Notes: a model not told the origin generated them from the sequence alone. A stretch of DNA of 64,000 nt from Hofstenia miamia (GCA_004352715.1 SCFE01000112.1:1225122-1289121); one strand, 5' to 3'; counted from the stretch's first letter, positions 26,400 through 39,359 are shown. Numbers and translations: made by a program.

Positions 26400-26617
26400 C
26401 CAGCAACCATGAACAAAATGACACACGAGAAGTTAGTTTAAGGTCAAATCGACTGGTAAACGTAATGGTTAAAATAGCACTAACGTCATTCTGTTAAAAG
26501 ATACGATGTAATTAGAAGATAAGATGTAAATTTAATTATATTTTTGTTTATAAATTATTTGTAATTTTGTGTTTATTATTATTAAAACTAAGTAAAGCGA
26601 CTTATGGCCATCTTTGA

Positions 26618-26626
26618 ATATATATA

Positions 26627-26658
<32 letters not shown>
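26618..26658. repeat. (TA)n microsatellite abutting the mariner right end
   Basis: TA tract, interrupted once by GC, directly next to the mariner terminus. Confidence 0.92.
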
Positions 26659-26662
<4 letters not shown>

Positions 26663-27002
26663 TCATGGTGTTGACCCAGTACTTGATACTCAAGTATTAT
26701 ACTTGAGTAATATAATAAGGATAGCTGATATTTGAAAATTCATTCTTGACATTTCTCAGTTATACTAGCAACTACTTGAAGGTTTAATTGACAGGTTGGA
26801 GTTCTTGTGACTGTGTGTTCTTCCCCAATGTACAACAATGAGACAGATATTCAAGCAGCAATTCTGCAACGTATAGTTTTATCAGCTACATCAACAGTTA
26901 TTGAGAAATTTGTTTTTAAAGGAGGGAAATATTAAGCTAATTAGAATGAAATATAATCCCATATAATGCACAGACATCTGAAAAATTACTTGACTTAATA
27001 CT

Positions 27003-27004
<2 letters not shown>

Positions 27005-27037
<33 letters not shown>
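27005..27037. repeat. (TA)n microsatellite
   Basis: Perfect alternating TA tract of about 33 bp. Confidence 0.95.
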
Positions 27038-27040
<3 letters not shown>

Positions 27041-28398
27041 GCCTTGGATACAAAATTTTGTATTTATAGGACGCTAAATACATAAAAACATATACCGACT
27101 CTATATTCTATGGTAGAGAACTCTGGCTACGAGTCTAAAAAATTTTTTCATGGACATGAAAATCATACATAACAAATTAGACCCCTATTTCAAATGCGTA
27201 ATGTAAAATTTTTTTTATAAAGTTCATTATTGTTCCTTTCCATTTAAAAGGGCGCTGAATGCTATGGAAAATTTCCAATTACAAAAGCTAAAGTTTCAAC
27301 ACCCGTTTATGTATATATATATACATTTATACATATACATATACGTATTTTCTACATGTTCTTAACTTAATGTTTTATTTCAATGAGAGCCGCTACTACT
27401 AATCTATTAATGCTAAATAATTTTTGTTGTAAATGACTTAAAGAGACCGAAATGCCATTTACATAATCCGGCTTACACTCAATTAACTAATACTATCGAT
27501 TAGCGACGCGAATCAATATTTGTATCATGTTTTTCTCTAACATTTAACAGCGTAAACAAATTTCGTTTCTGTAAAGCCAATGAAATCCTAGTTTTTACAC
27601 AACATTATTATGACGGAATTTGTATATAAGTATATGCGAACTTTCGAAAAACTGTATCAAGCAATGACGAGAGTTGTGACCGATGAAACAATGAGACTTC
27701 TGCATTTACAAATTTCTGATTTAGCTTAATCAGCAGCAATTGATAATTGGTTATTATGTAACATTTCAAATGCAGATGTGTAGTATTTTAGGAGTCCGCG
27801 TATTATTATTTTGCTATAAAATATACGTATATCATGTGAGTGTCTCTTTTCCATCAGAAGTCAGTGTGACTTCAGCTTGATTAGTGGGATGATACATTGA
27901 TCTAGTGTTTATATACATAGATACTGCAATGCCTCTTTCATGCCTGTTTTGACTAATATGTTGCTCTGCAATCTGCTACTCATTTACAACCTCTGCTGCT
28001 TGCAATTAGTTCATAGGAAAGTTATAAACAGTTTACTTAATTGCAGCGAGAGATTCTTTGATATAACTTGTCTTGACTGGGTTGTAACTAATTTCTGGCG
28101 GTGGCAAGGGAGGGGTTGATAATTGTTTGCGCTTTTGTAAATAACACGTCTGGTTGTGTTTACTTATACAATTTGTTCATGACTCAAATTGTTTTGCTGG
28201 TGATAACAGATTATAGAGGCTCCAGACAGACTAGAGATTAATTTGTTCTAGACAATTACTTAAAAACTAGATTTTATAGCCAAATTTTTTCAAGTTACTT
28301 GGAATTTGCAAATAAGTTGAATATGTTTTGCACCTTCGCATTCTCAGATTGCATTACATGCACATGCAGTAATATCAAAAATTGCAAATAGCTTTCTT

Positions 28399-28425
<27 letters not shown>
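28399..28425. repeat. (TA)n microsatellite
   Basis: Alternating TA tract of about 27 bp. Confidence 0.93.
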
Positions 28426-28432
<7 letters not shown>

Positions 28433-29680
28433 ATATAAACATTCCTACCGCAGTTTCAAACTGTTTTGCAAATATCTTGCGCAATTGGAACATCTCATTA
28501 ATTGCTATTCTCACTAAAAATTAGCCAATTAATGTCCAATATTATCAAATGAATAATTCATAATTTCGTTTCAAGGAATTTTGAAATACATTAACTTATT
28601 AAGAAACAGAAAATGACCTTTTATCATTCATCGATACCTTCCCATTTAATCTCATTAACAATACTAAATAATTTATTATTCAATTTCATATAAATTTTAT
28701 TAATTGAGCATTGTAGTCTTACTTTATTTTAGAGCCTTATAACATGATTCTCGTTCTCGCGTCAGTTTTGACAGTTTCTAAACAGACAATTTCAAGCATT
28801 GTTTTTGACAGATCCTTTTTGCAATATTATAATGGTTATTTTAAATTTCATTTTACAAATTTACATGAAATATTGTATTTCTTTCACGTCAATTTTCTCG
28901 GAAAAATATGCAAAAATGGAAAATATGAAAAAGGTAAAGCAATAAATTTTTTTATGAATGACGCCGTTTGAAAAATGGTCATATGCAAACTCAAAATTCA
29001 AATTTTTATATTGTCCACTTTAACCTGAACGAGGGGATTTAGATTACTATTGTTTTTATATTAGGAAGCAAACAACATCTAACAATATACAACGAAAGAC
29101 TATTTCCCAAAATTTTATCGTGATCTAATGAGTCAACATAACTTCCGATCGATAACTAGTCCGACCAAGTTCGAACTATTGTAGTTTTTTGCTTGTCAAT
29201 TACATACTTTTTTAATTAAATATTATATAGCTTGTTTATTATATGTTCGGTTAGTTCAATGGTTAATCAAAAAATCGTGTTTTATTAAACCTAAGAGTAG
29301 TAAGAGTAGTAGGAAGTATATATTTCTATAGATTCCGTCCGAAAATTATGCGTTATTCACAAACCTTTACAAAAAACTTTCAAAAAAGCCCTACATAGGT
29401 GTTTCTTGAGTAACTGCATATTATATATTATCATTAATTTTGCCTTCATTTGCCCTAAAACGTTGTCTATGGCTATAAAATTAATGGTTTGGTATCCGAT
29501 AATTTAGAGAATAAGAAAGCGTCCAATATGTATGTAATAACCATAATCACCTCTTAAAAAATATCTAAGAGTAACAAGGTTTAATTATTTTAAAATCTTT
29601 AAAAATCTGAAACTTCCCGGAAAAGTTTGTAGTTATAATGCAACCTAGTCTAACTCTAAATTGATTTTTGTAATTTTTAG

Positions 29681-29814
29681 GTTGGAATACCTCACTACAA
29701 ACTCCTCACTCCTCAGACTTACTAACATAGCAGAAAAGGACGAGGGAGTATATCATTGCCATGCGGTCAATAAAGTTGGCACAGTTTTGCGAAGCTTTTA
29801 CTTGGATGTTCTAG
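29681..29814 (+). CDS. robo: Robo exon: Ig3, second half
   Basis: Encodes LEYLTTNSSLLRLTNIAEKD, then EGVYHCHAVNKVG with the second Ig3 cysteine, then FYLDVL. Acceptor TAATTTTTAG ends at 29680. The donor after 29814 is GTTTGT. Phase 2 in, phase 1 out, fitting the upstream Ig3 exon and the downstream Ig4 exon. Confidence 0.9.
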
Positions 29815-32663
29815 GTTTGTACTTTTAACCAAAGATTTGCATTTTCATATGACCTAAATAGAAATTGATTGAAATGACAATAAAATTGAGTGATTTATCG
29901 CAAGTTTTAATTTAGCAATAATATCTGCACAATCAATTTTTGTTTAAAAATGATTCATTAATTATTTGAAGTTCTTTTGTAATTGTAAAAGAATTAAAAT
30001 TAACGCAGATTAAATTTTACCTATTGCACCTTATAAAGTTTTATATTATTACATGCTTTTTGCCATGTAAATATAATAATTTGTGCAGTAGTACATTTTC
30101 TTTGCGCTTCAACGTTTCCATGGCAGTGAACTGTGAATGGGTTTTTCATTAATTCCATGGTTGCATGTTTCTTTTGCTTTTGAACAACTGATAACGCTTG
30201 AGTTTACTTCAAGTGCATTCCAAAAAGTATGACCAAGAAATTGCTAAAGTACTTAATTTTAAAAATTTCAATGACAGCCTTACACTACAACCGTTAAAAA
30301 TAAATCGAAAAACACAAATTGTAATTTTCGCAATCTGCACATAACCTTTTGTGGGACTGTCTAGTCCTATGGAATTTACTAGTTCCAGTCCTTTGCGACT
30401 GGGTTCTGGAGATAAAAGTCAATGGTACTTAGGCCATTATGTGACTTGGACTAAAAATGGAGGAACTGGGATCACGGATTTCAGAATATTACTAATTAAT
30501 TTTGCTAATTTTGGTCAAAACGCAAGTTATGCTGTGGGGCCAATGGAATTATAGGACCAGAAAATTTTATGGAATTGGAATGGGCCGGACTGGGAACAAG
30601 AGAATTTTTTTCTCACAGAAACTTATAGCACATAGCAGATAACTTAGTACTGTGTAAACAAGGCTTTGAGGCCTGCAAATTTTTTTTCTTTCTCCTTCCT
30701 CTTTTCGTAAATGTCAAATAGGACATCTTTATTCACAATCGAGATACGATCTGTTTGACATATGAATCAATTTCCTCTCATAATATGGAAAATTGATGAT
30801 CTGAAATTAGCCGGAACAGAACAATGAGTAATTTTTCAAAGTGTAAATCAGTGATGTCAGGGTGAAATCTGTCAGAGGGCCAGATTGTTTTCAAGTGAAA
30901 TCTCGAATCCAAATTTTATTTGATGGCATTTGTTAATATTGTATCATAATTATCCGAGTATTATTTATTAAGAAAACTTTCCAACCACTGAAATAACCGG
31001 GGCCTAATTTGGTCCGCGGGCTGCCACCATGGCATGTTAAGTTCTATTGGCATAAAATTTTGAAATATTGCATATTGTCGTAGTCACTAAAAGCATATTA
31101 TTGCAAATGTTTTCAAGCTTTATCAATGGTTGAGGATTTAATTCGAATGTTGCTCAAGATTTGTCCCTGAATTAGCTGCTTCAAAAAAGGTTGAGAGAAT
31201 TGACGCTTAAGAGAATGCGAAATGTGTATCGTTTATGTTGCAGAAAATGAATTTTTAGTTCAAAAAATACAATAGATTTTAAGTAATTATTTCAAATTTA
31301 GTGTTTTGCCTCCTGACGGTTCCCTTACAGAGTTTTTAGAATTTTTATGCCATATTTGAAAATTTTATAAATACCTTAATACATCACAGGAATAATTTTA
31401 AGTCGTTTCCAAAATTTGGTATGTTCACACCTTAGTTAGTATCTGATGAAATGCTTACGAATGTTTTTTTCAGTTTCGGTAGTTTTCAGCAGAACGGTCA
31501 ACTTTTTTCTAATTTTTCTAAGAGAAACCTCACTTTGAATTAGATCATCATATATAGTTTTGATATAAACACATTTACTATCTCAACCCGCAAAATATCA
31601 TTATTCAAATTAACCAGATTTGATCGGATCCTAGATGGAAAAATTCCAACTTATTCCAACTTTAGTGCATGCAATAGCTGTGATGTTTGAGCTCTCAAAG
31701 CAGATGGCAAAACGCGGCTTTTTCTTTAGCATATCATCCCATTTATTAATTAATTTTCTTCCTTTCACGGTTTCATTTTCTGCATATCGAATATCATTGT
31801 GCTTTCAAAAAATTAATTCAGAAATTATTTTGGGTTAAAAACTCGTATATACTAAAAATTTTATACCGATTATTTGCGAATTTTCATTCGATTCGGGTTA
31901 AAAAAACAAAAACGAAAAGTTGAAATTTATTGAAAAATACTCAAGTGCGTACATCAAAAGGAGGCGGATTTTTGTAATTTCCTCCTCATTTATAATATTT
32001 TAATTATATAAGATTTTAGTCCCAACATCGGAATAATTTCTTTACGATGTTAAAATGATACTATTTAAAATAGTAGTGAGATTTTTTGTTTCACTTCCAG
32101 TCTCTTTCCACAGGATTTTGTTGTCTTCGCCTTGGGATCCTATGTATTAGCGATCGCAGAAAATGGCTTAAATACTCTAAGCCGTTTCACTTTCTCGAAC
32201 ATCATGCCTTGTTTTGGGTTATTAATGACGGTAAAAAAGTAGCAGTCATGATCACCTCAACTTGTAAGACTATTCTGTGCTCTCCCAGAAGGTAAAATTT
32301 GCCATGCCATGCTTGTATTTTAGCAGCCTGTTAATGTGAATAAAACTAGTTCGTTGCAGCCTTCAACTGTCAATATGTCGGAACTAATGCTGGTCCTGAT
32401 CTTGAAAGTTCTTGAAATTCAAAGATCACTAAATATACTGAATCCTCTTCATCTGCTAGAATCACCTTTATTTCTTTATGCGTGCAATAGTTGGCAAACC
32501 ATTGCAATTATTTTGTTGGTTGGCCTCTTGTGGCCCAAGTGTGTTTTCTTCAATTTTATCTTTAAAAATCCACTGCCATTCCGCAGTGTAGCATCGTAAT
32601 TCTTTTTGCTAGGTACATTGAGTAGTAGTTCTGGCACCTTCCTGTTGGCATTTTCTTTAAACT

Positions 32664-32705
<42 letters not shown>

Positions 32706-32803
32706 NNNNNNNNNNNNNNNNNNNNNNNNNNNNNNNNNNNNNNNNNNNNNNNNNNNNNNNNNNNNNNNNNNNNNNNNNNNNNNNNNNNNNNNNNNNNNNN
32801 NNN

Positions 32804-32835
<32 letters not shown>

Positions 32836-33311
32836 CCTTTGCAAATTTAATTTTTAATCTTAATTAAAATTTAGACAAACTATCCATTATAAAAACTTAT
32901 TTTTTTATAAAAATAATAGAATGGGTCGAACGAACAATCTGGTTTGAACAAGCATTTGAAATTGTAAAAAGTTGAATAAACTAATGAGTCATAGTACTCA
33001 ATATTAATAGACGCCCTATAGTTGATGTTGTCTCTATTTTCCATTCGTTGATTTAATCAATAGCAATCTTAATAATCTAAATTACATATATGAAACTTTT
33101 ACCTGATCTCAACAAAGCTCCAACTCAAAAATATGAAGTCAAAAAATTTGCGAATATATGTATATTTTTGAATTCCTAGAAATCAAAAAAAAATATTCTA
33201 CTAATTTTCAAATTAGTAAATGCAGGATTCTTATAATGAATACCCAACATTTTTTATGTCTTAAATTTGATGATAGAAATTTATTCCGAGATTTATTTAT
33301 ATTTTATTTAG
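29815..33311 (+). other. Robo intron between Ig3 and Ig4 (3.5 kb)
   Basis: Contains a TA tract broken by a 98-N assembly gap (32706-32803) and weak minus-strand coding-like traces around 32100-32300. Nothing else recognised. Confidence 0.75.
32706..32803. other. Assembly gap (98 N) inside a (TA)n tract
   Basis: Run of N flanked on both sides by perfect TA repeat (about 32666-32705 and 32804-32832). The repeat itself probably stopped the assembly. Confidence 0.98.
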
Positions 33312-33421
33312 ATAAAAAGATTGTTGTAAGTCCGAAAGAACAAGTGGTTCAGGTCGGACAACGAGCGTCTTTTAAATGTGAGACAGACCATCCTATTTGG
33401 TCGCAGAAGTCCACTGGAAGT
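33312..33421 (+). CDS. robo: Robo exon: Ig4, first half
   Basis: Encodes KKIVVSPKEQVVQVGQRASF with the first Ig4 cysteine in FKCETDHPIWSQKSTGS. The pattern P-x-x-Q-V-V-x-x-G-x-x-x-x-F-x-C and the GS just before the splice site agree with Robo Ig4, but the segment between Cys and Trp is shortened. Acceptor TTTATTTAG ends at 33311. GTAAGT follows 33421. Phase 1 in, phase 0 out. Confidence 0.88.
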
Positions 33422-35063
33422 GTAAGTTTATTATTCTATTTTTCATCTCTGCACACCATTTATAACCACTTCAATTTGTTCACTGTTATTTACTCAAGCA
33501 GGGTGTGAACTTACACAAAAATACAATCAAATACAAATGGAAATTGAAAATTTAATTTTGTTATTTTCTATTAGACGGAGATGATTTTTTCAAGAGCAAA
33601 ATGTTGAAGTTTGTGTTTCGGCCATGTGTCGTCAATCATTTGCTTATTTTTGGATTTAACGTTAGTCCAGAGAAGAATGAGGTTAATTTATTGAAATTTA
33701 CGGCGGAAACGAGATAAAATCTTTGAAGAAAGTGCTATTTATCTTTCACAATCCACATGGTCTCTTTCCCTTCCATTTATTTACATTAACTCACTTGATT
33801 TATTCCAAGTTTTACTATGTGGACTTATTGCAGGTCAGGAATTATTTGATACCTTTTCACGAAAATCCTTCAAATATAGCGCTATGGTATTAATGATTAG
33901 TATATTCATATTACCATGGGCTTTCCATTTTACTAGGAGGGTTACCCAATGTGTTTTAAGAATAAAATATGTTAGGTTATATAATACACCTAACAAACAT
34001 ATAAAATATCAAAACAAATACTTTTAAGTACAGTGATGGTACATGATTTCTTCAACCCTGTTTCTATATACATAACTTTAAATTGAAATCCCACGCTTCT
34101 AAGCAATTTTGAAAAATTCCTAAAAGAAATAGGGTTAGGAATTTTCACGTTAACTAAAGTTTTGTCTTTCAAGTCGTGTCCGGTCGAGCCAAAATGTTAA
34201 ACAAATCAAGTATATCAGGTTTCATTATTCCTCGAAATGCAGGTCTATGTTTTTTATTATGATTAATATTTTTTCTATATTTTTCTTGGACTATACATGA
34301 AGAAAGAAAAGTCAGTTATGTATTCGGAAGCAATTTCTCGGAAACAATAGACTTGAAGATTGCGTAGACCCCAAAATAGAACACGTATATAACGAATCAG
34401 GGAAATATATAACATTTCTGGTCTAGTTGAGTAGGAAATGAGTGTATTGATTTTGATTTCGTAAGAAAATACTTTTTAATGTATATTTCTATTCGCTTTA
34501 TGGGATGAAAGTGGAAAATATCTGATTTTAATAACTTTGTTTCTAAATTTCCTGCTTTTAGGTTCTAAACGTTTTAAGATACTTTTAGAAAAATTGCTCT
34601 TTGAAGTTTAATTTACTTTATAGTTTGTATTTTTAGTTTTAATAAGCTATTTTACAGTGAAGTGACGCTATGTGAAAAGTTTCTTTAAAATCATCTACCT
34701 CATTAATTATATTCTTTTATCTACGCATTCGACTTGGTTTTTTGGCACAAAACCTGTTTTTATGTAGGATTGATTCGTTTATCGCGAATTCATTATGTGT
34801 GTCTTCCAAAATAATTACGAGAGAAAATCCAGAGTAATGTCTTCTCGTAAAAGCGTTTGAGTTGTTTTCCAGTTGTGGGTCAGTTCGTATCCCAAAGCTT
34901 TTGCCATAAATCTTTATTGCCATTTAAACTTTTGATTCTTTTATTTATACTAGAATGTTGTGCTTTTTTAGTATTTTATAGCTTCTTGGTTTATAGTTCT
35001 TGGTTCATTGCGGACGCATGGAATTTTGCCATTTTCACTTGAAATATGTACCTAGTATGAACT

Positions 35064-35090
35064 AATATATATATATATATATATATATAT
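35064..35090. repeat. (TA)n microsatellite
   Basis: Alternating TA tract of about 27 bp. Confidence 0.93.
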
Positions 35091-35731
35091 GCGCCATAGT
35101 CCTTTGCAGCATAGTGTATGTGTACCATTTACTTCCGTACCCACGATATGCAAACGTTTGCACTATGAAATAACTATTCTTCAATGAATGTGCAGATAGT
35201 AATTTATTGATTAAGACAGCAATAAAAATACTAACTTTTTTAAGAATTGTATGTGTATAGCTATAAAAAAATGAAATTATGCTTTTTAGACATTTGTATT
35301 GCTAACAATATCTTAGGCAACTATAAAAGTATCAAATTATAGATGTAACATTATTTTTCAATTGGGTTCTTCCTCAGCACCCCGGTCGAGTTTGTATTAA
35401 TCAGAGACTTCCATCAAGTATACATGTATGCATTTCATTCAAAGTTATGAATAATCAATATATTTGTTTGGCAAGCACAATGGCGCTACTGTTCACGACA
35501 GGGTGCGAATTAAAGGCATAAGTGAAAGGAAAAATAATCCTCCTTCTTATAATGCTTCCAGATTTTAAATATCTTGTTAGTTCGTTCGTTGTGAGCATTT
35601 ACATTTTTTTAAGGAAATCGAAAAAATCAAAAATTTTAAAAAATTCCTTAATTACTTAGGGTTAAGACCTTTTCTTTAAATGGAAATTTTATAATTATAT
35701 ATTAATAAGCCCGTGAAAACTCCTTCCACCC

Positions 35732-36103
35732 CAGGTTTGCCACTTGGTCACTTTTAAGTGACTTGTCACCTTTGGTCACTTTTTAGTTACTTCTTTATGA
35801 AAATAACTTAGCCACTTTTTGGTAACTTTTTTCTTGATATGCTTAAATTTTTTTAACTGCAAATTTCAATTTTGCATTAATTGAGGGAAAATGCCACTTA
35901 GACTGTCGTAATATAGGAATGAGAAAGACATGCTTAAACATTTTGAGGGAAAACATTCGAAATTACTTGCTTCAAACAGAGCCCTCGCCTCCTCAATTTT
36001 TGGCTCACAGACCAACTTCAATTTCTATATTTTTACTTAAAACAGGCTCTTCTGTATGCTAACTTACTTTTTCACTTTTTTCTTGAATGAAGTGGCGACC
36101 CTG
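35732..36103. mobile_element. hAT-like non-autonomous element with 8-bp target duplication
   Basis: Begins CAGGTTTGCCACTT and ends GAAGTGGCGACCCTG, whose reverse complement starts CAGGGTCGCCACTTC. Flanks are TTCCACCC (35724-35731) and TTCCGCCC (36104-36111), an 8-bp duplication with one mismatch. The left part is built of repeated GTGAC/TCACTTTT-type units. No coding capacity. Confidence 0.82.
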
Positions 36104-36439
36104 TTCCGCCCTAGGTTTTCTAGACTTGCTAGGGCTTTGCGAAAAAGCTGAGTAGTGTTATCCGAGATATTAAGCAGCACTATGCTAAGTGAGAATATTA
36201 AAAAATCTTTAGCTTACTGTAGTTTCGCGTACATGAAAGATTATTCTCATACCAGTACAATTAGAAAGAATACTGCTTGAATTATGCATTAATTGCTTGC
36301 TATAACCGATAAGCATGTCCTTCAATACTTAAATCTTGAAATTGCTTTTAGTTGAAAAATGTAGACAGGTATTTCTTGTTTCGATTGCACGTTTCATGCT
36401 CTCTTGCGGTGAAAGCGTAAATAGTAATGTTTTTTTTAG

Positions 36440-36583
36440 CTTTTTTACCAAAACAGCGATACTCACAATAGAATCCACAATAAAGATGGCGAACTCATCA
36501 TAAAAATGTTCAAAAGATAGATCGTGGATGGTATCAATGTTCTGATGTCGATATCAATTACAAAGTACGTCTTGAAGTTAGAG
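36440..36583 (+). CDS. robo: Robo exon: Ig4, second half, with 1-nt frameshift
   Basis: The acceptor TTTTTTTAG ends at 36439. From there phase 0 reads LFYQNSDTHNRIHNKDGELI up to the A-run at 36502-36506. The conserved end (DRGWYQC with the second Ig4 cysteine, then YKVRLEVRG) lies in a different frame. As written, the frame hits TAG at 36518-36520. The exon is 144 nt, but the phases of both neighbouring exons require 145 (mod 3), so one base is missing, most simply in the A-run. Donor GTAAGG follows 36583. This may be a base-call error, a haplotype defect or true inactivation. Confidence 0.82.
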
Positions 36584-37045
36584 GTAAGGTATTTGCTGTC
36601 ACCATTATAATAATACTAGATTTGATAGCTTTTTGGATTATTTACTTTATGGATACTATACATTTTTTATCCAATAATCGTAGCATCCTTTGAAATTTCA
36701 TCAAAAATATTTCTTGAATTTGGTTACATTATTTTCAAACATCTTTGTTTAGTTCTACAAGTTTATTACACAAAATTATATATATATATATATAGTTTCT
36801 AAGGCATTTAGTTGGAATCGCAATTTTTCCCTAAAAAACATTTTTGGCCATTGCTCCCGCAGTATTCATTCGAACTTAAATATATATTACGCATGGGGTA
36901 GGTAAATTAAAAAGACACCACCCTGCAAAATTTCAAAGATTTATGTTTGGAAACGCTGTCATAATAAGGTTTTTAAAAAACATTATATATAGGTATATAT
37001 ATATATTATATATAGATATAATACATATATATTTATGTATGTATA

Positions 37046-37086
<41 letters not shown>

Positions 37087-39359
37087 GTATATATATATAT
37101 ATATATATATTCTCGAGGTCCAAAAACTCAACTCGACATTTCGATTACTCGTAACCAACTCGATACCAGTTTGAATCGGATCTATTTTTCTTCAATTTTT
37201 GCTATAATGTCTAAGATTCCATTGACGTTTCACTTTTTTTCTCAAAGTCCTAACCATGTGGTTTATCATTTTGTATTTATTTCGTACATTTATTAAGGTA
37301 TCAGAACTATGCATAGCTTAGTCTAAGGAAGACAACTCGCAAAGGCCTAATTTATATATATATATTATAATGAATTTATAATTGTCATTTGTTATGGTTA
37401 TATTTTATAGTTAAAAACAAGCAACGATGCAAGATTTCATTGTCAAAATGTCCATTTTGAAGAATGCTTGCGGGGATTCCTCTAGTCTATGAAAAAATAC
37501 CTTTTAATTGCTTCATAAACTAAACAGCATTTCGTTATTCGTTGGCATTTTCAGTGAGAGAATTAAGTCCCTTTTTATTTTGTTGTTCAAAGTTTTTTTG
37601 AAGTGATTTTGCTGCCACCAAGAGGTCTCTCCTCATTCTTCGACTCATATGTTTGTTGTTTGAGAGATACTTTGATAATCTTGATAAACTTTCATTGATT
37701 AGCAACTTCGGTGTGAGAAGATTAAAACTTTGTGACCCTAGGCCGAGAGATTAGTCAGGAAAGTGGTACGTGTAAGTCTAACACCTCGAAAAGTGTTTTT
37801 AATAAATCCACGTTATTTAAATCCTGCTGATTCTTAATCCCATATTTGATAAGGAACAAGATAGACTCAGATAAAAACAAATATTGACTCTGTCACGGAG
37901 GCCTTCTGCTTTTCATTATTCGGATTTAAATTCAGTCTCTATTAGTTTATGACTAGAAATCATAATTCTTGCCTCGTAAAATTTAATAGCGTTTATTACT
38001 TTAAACCCATTAATTAATAGTAATGTCTTAAAGAAACATTTCATAAAGGGATCTTTGTTGACCATGCTAAAAGTTGGCCTACCGTAAAAATTCTGTCACT
38101 AAGCTTGATAAATCACAAAAGCGTTTGTGTGGTCAGCGGTGTTTTGACAAAACAACCATTGTAGGTCGCCGACATGGCATTTAAGTAGTTTGAAATGGAG
38201 GTGACAATTTTACGGAAATCCATTATTTATTTTCAAATTTGAGTGAAACCAGATTATTGAATCGTAGACTGAATAACAGAATCCCTAATTGATACGCAGA
38301 AATTGGTGTTAGGCCTATTTGTTTATTGATGGACAATGCCGAATTTGCAATTAATCACGTAATAGATGAATGACTGTAGCATACTTTTGTAGTTAAATGA
38401 ATCTGTGTTTGACTGCTGCTACTGCACGCTTCTAAAATTCTTTTATATTATTGAGTCACTTTCATAAGAAGGAGAGTATTAAGATTCACTATACCATGCT
38501 AAATAGTTGAAACAATGATTTTATAGTTGTTTTATATTTTTAAATATTTATTCAATGCTTTGTATACCAATGTAGTTTCTTCTAAGTTGTTTACTATAAC
38601 TTATCAGCATTTTACAATTTGTTTTAAGACTTCATATTTAAGATTAAGTGTCTTAGCAGTGGCGAAGGAAAAGATTTCTGTTCGGAGGCAAGTTAAATTT
38701 AAGTTTTCGAATCTTTTGGATGTCATAATTAATTTGCAAGTGAAATCATTATTTTGATGATAATTCAGTAAGAGAGGTTTTTGTGAAAGTTTGATTTGGA
38801 GGGAGGCAACCACAGCCTCTTCTCCTACTTTTGCTCCCACTGACTTTAGTGTTTAATAACTTATAAATGCTTGTACTGAAAAAATATAGTTGATCCTAAC
38901 TAAATAGAGTCAGGCATTATTGAAATTAAACGTTATTGAAAATGCAGTTAGTAATTTGTTTAAAATTTTTCATTTTGCACATTATTTTTTCAAATTTCAC
39001 GTTTTGAAAAGCTAGTCTGTCCATGTTCCTTTTGCTTGTCCATGCTAAATCAACTGTAATTATTTACATATACATTCAAAAAATTGTTACCATTCAGTCA
39101 ATTAGAGCGAACTGATTCTTACAGGAAAATCAAACTAATCAAAAAATGTGAATTTTTCGAATTTATGTAAATTATAATTCTTCTTCAATAATTACCAGAT
39201 TTGTTATTACTCATTTATGTCATATTGACCCACTGGAAACTTACTTAAAATTTATTTTAAAATTACTATAGCATCCATATCCTTGAAAGTATTGGGCTGT
39301 ATATTTAAATTGTTTCATGTCAATTGAATATTTGCTTATTAATGTTTTGTGGAGTTTAG
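36584..39359 (+). other. Robo intron between Ig4 and Ig5 (2.8 kb)
   Basis: Contains a complex TA-rich region (36977-37110) and a possible short CAGTGG-ended element at 38656-38842. No gene seen. Confidence 0.75.
36977..37110. repeat. Complex TA-rich microsatellite cluster
   Basis: Several TA runs separated by GTA, GATA and TTTA interruptions. Confidence 0.9.

Larger units (their letters stand above)
25043..26616 (-). mobile_element. Tc1/mariner-superfamily transposon relic, DUF4817-type
   Basis: Terminal inverted repeats are clear. The left end begins CAGAGGTGGTCATAAGTCGC. The right end, reverse-complemented, begins CAAAGATGGCCATAAGTCGC. Similarity extends about 60 bp inward, and both ends lie in TA-rich DNA as expected for TA target sites. 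The interior carries a broken transposase on the minus strand. Without the nested insertion (26194-26399, plus one copy of its target duplication) the element is about 1.36 kb, a normal size for the superfamily. It is inactivated by several frameshifts. Confidence 0.88.
19592..29680 (+). other. Robo intron inside Ig3 (10.1 kb)
   Basis: Longest intron. It holds the mariner relic at 25043-26616 with a nested hAT-like insertion, plus several TA microsatellites. An exon-like segment with good splice sites at 22194-22313 has the wrong phase for this position. No nested gene is supported. Confidence 0.75.
33422..36439 (+). other. Robo intron inside Ig4 (3.0 kb)
   Basis: Contains a hAT-like non-autonomous element (35732-36103) and a TA tract (35064-35090). 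Otherwise unremarkable. Confidence 0.75.

Noticed and set aside
30840-31045. CAGTGATGTCAGGG... and GGTCCGCGGGCTGCCA segments resembling an old hAT element
   Set aside because: The right terminus does not mirror the left and no target duplication was found; too decayed to call.
32606-32857. Open frame of alternating Tyr-Ile across the first gap
   Set aside because: It is only the translation of (TA)n and N; no gene.
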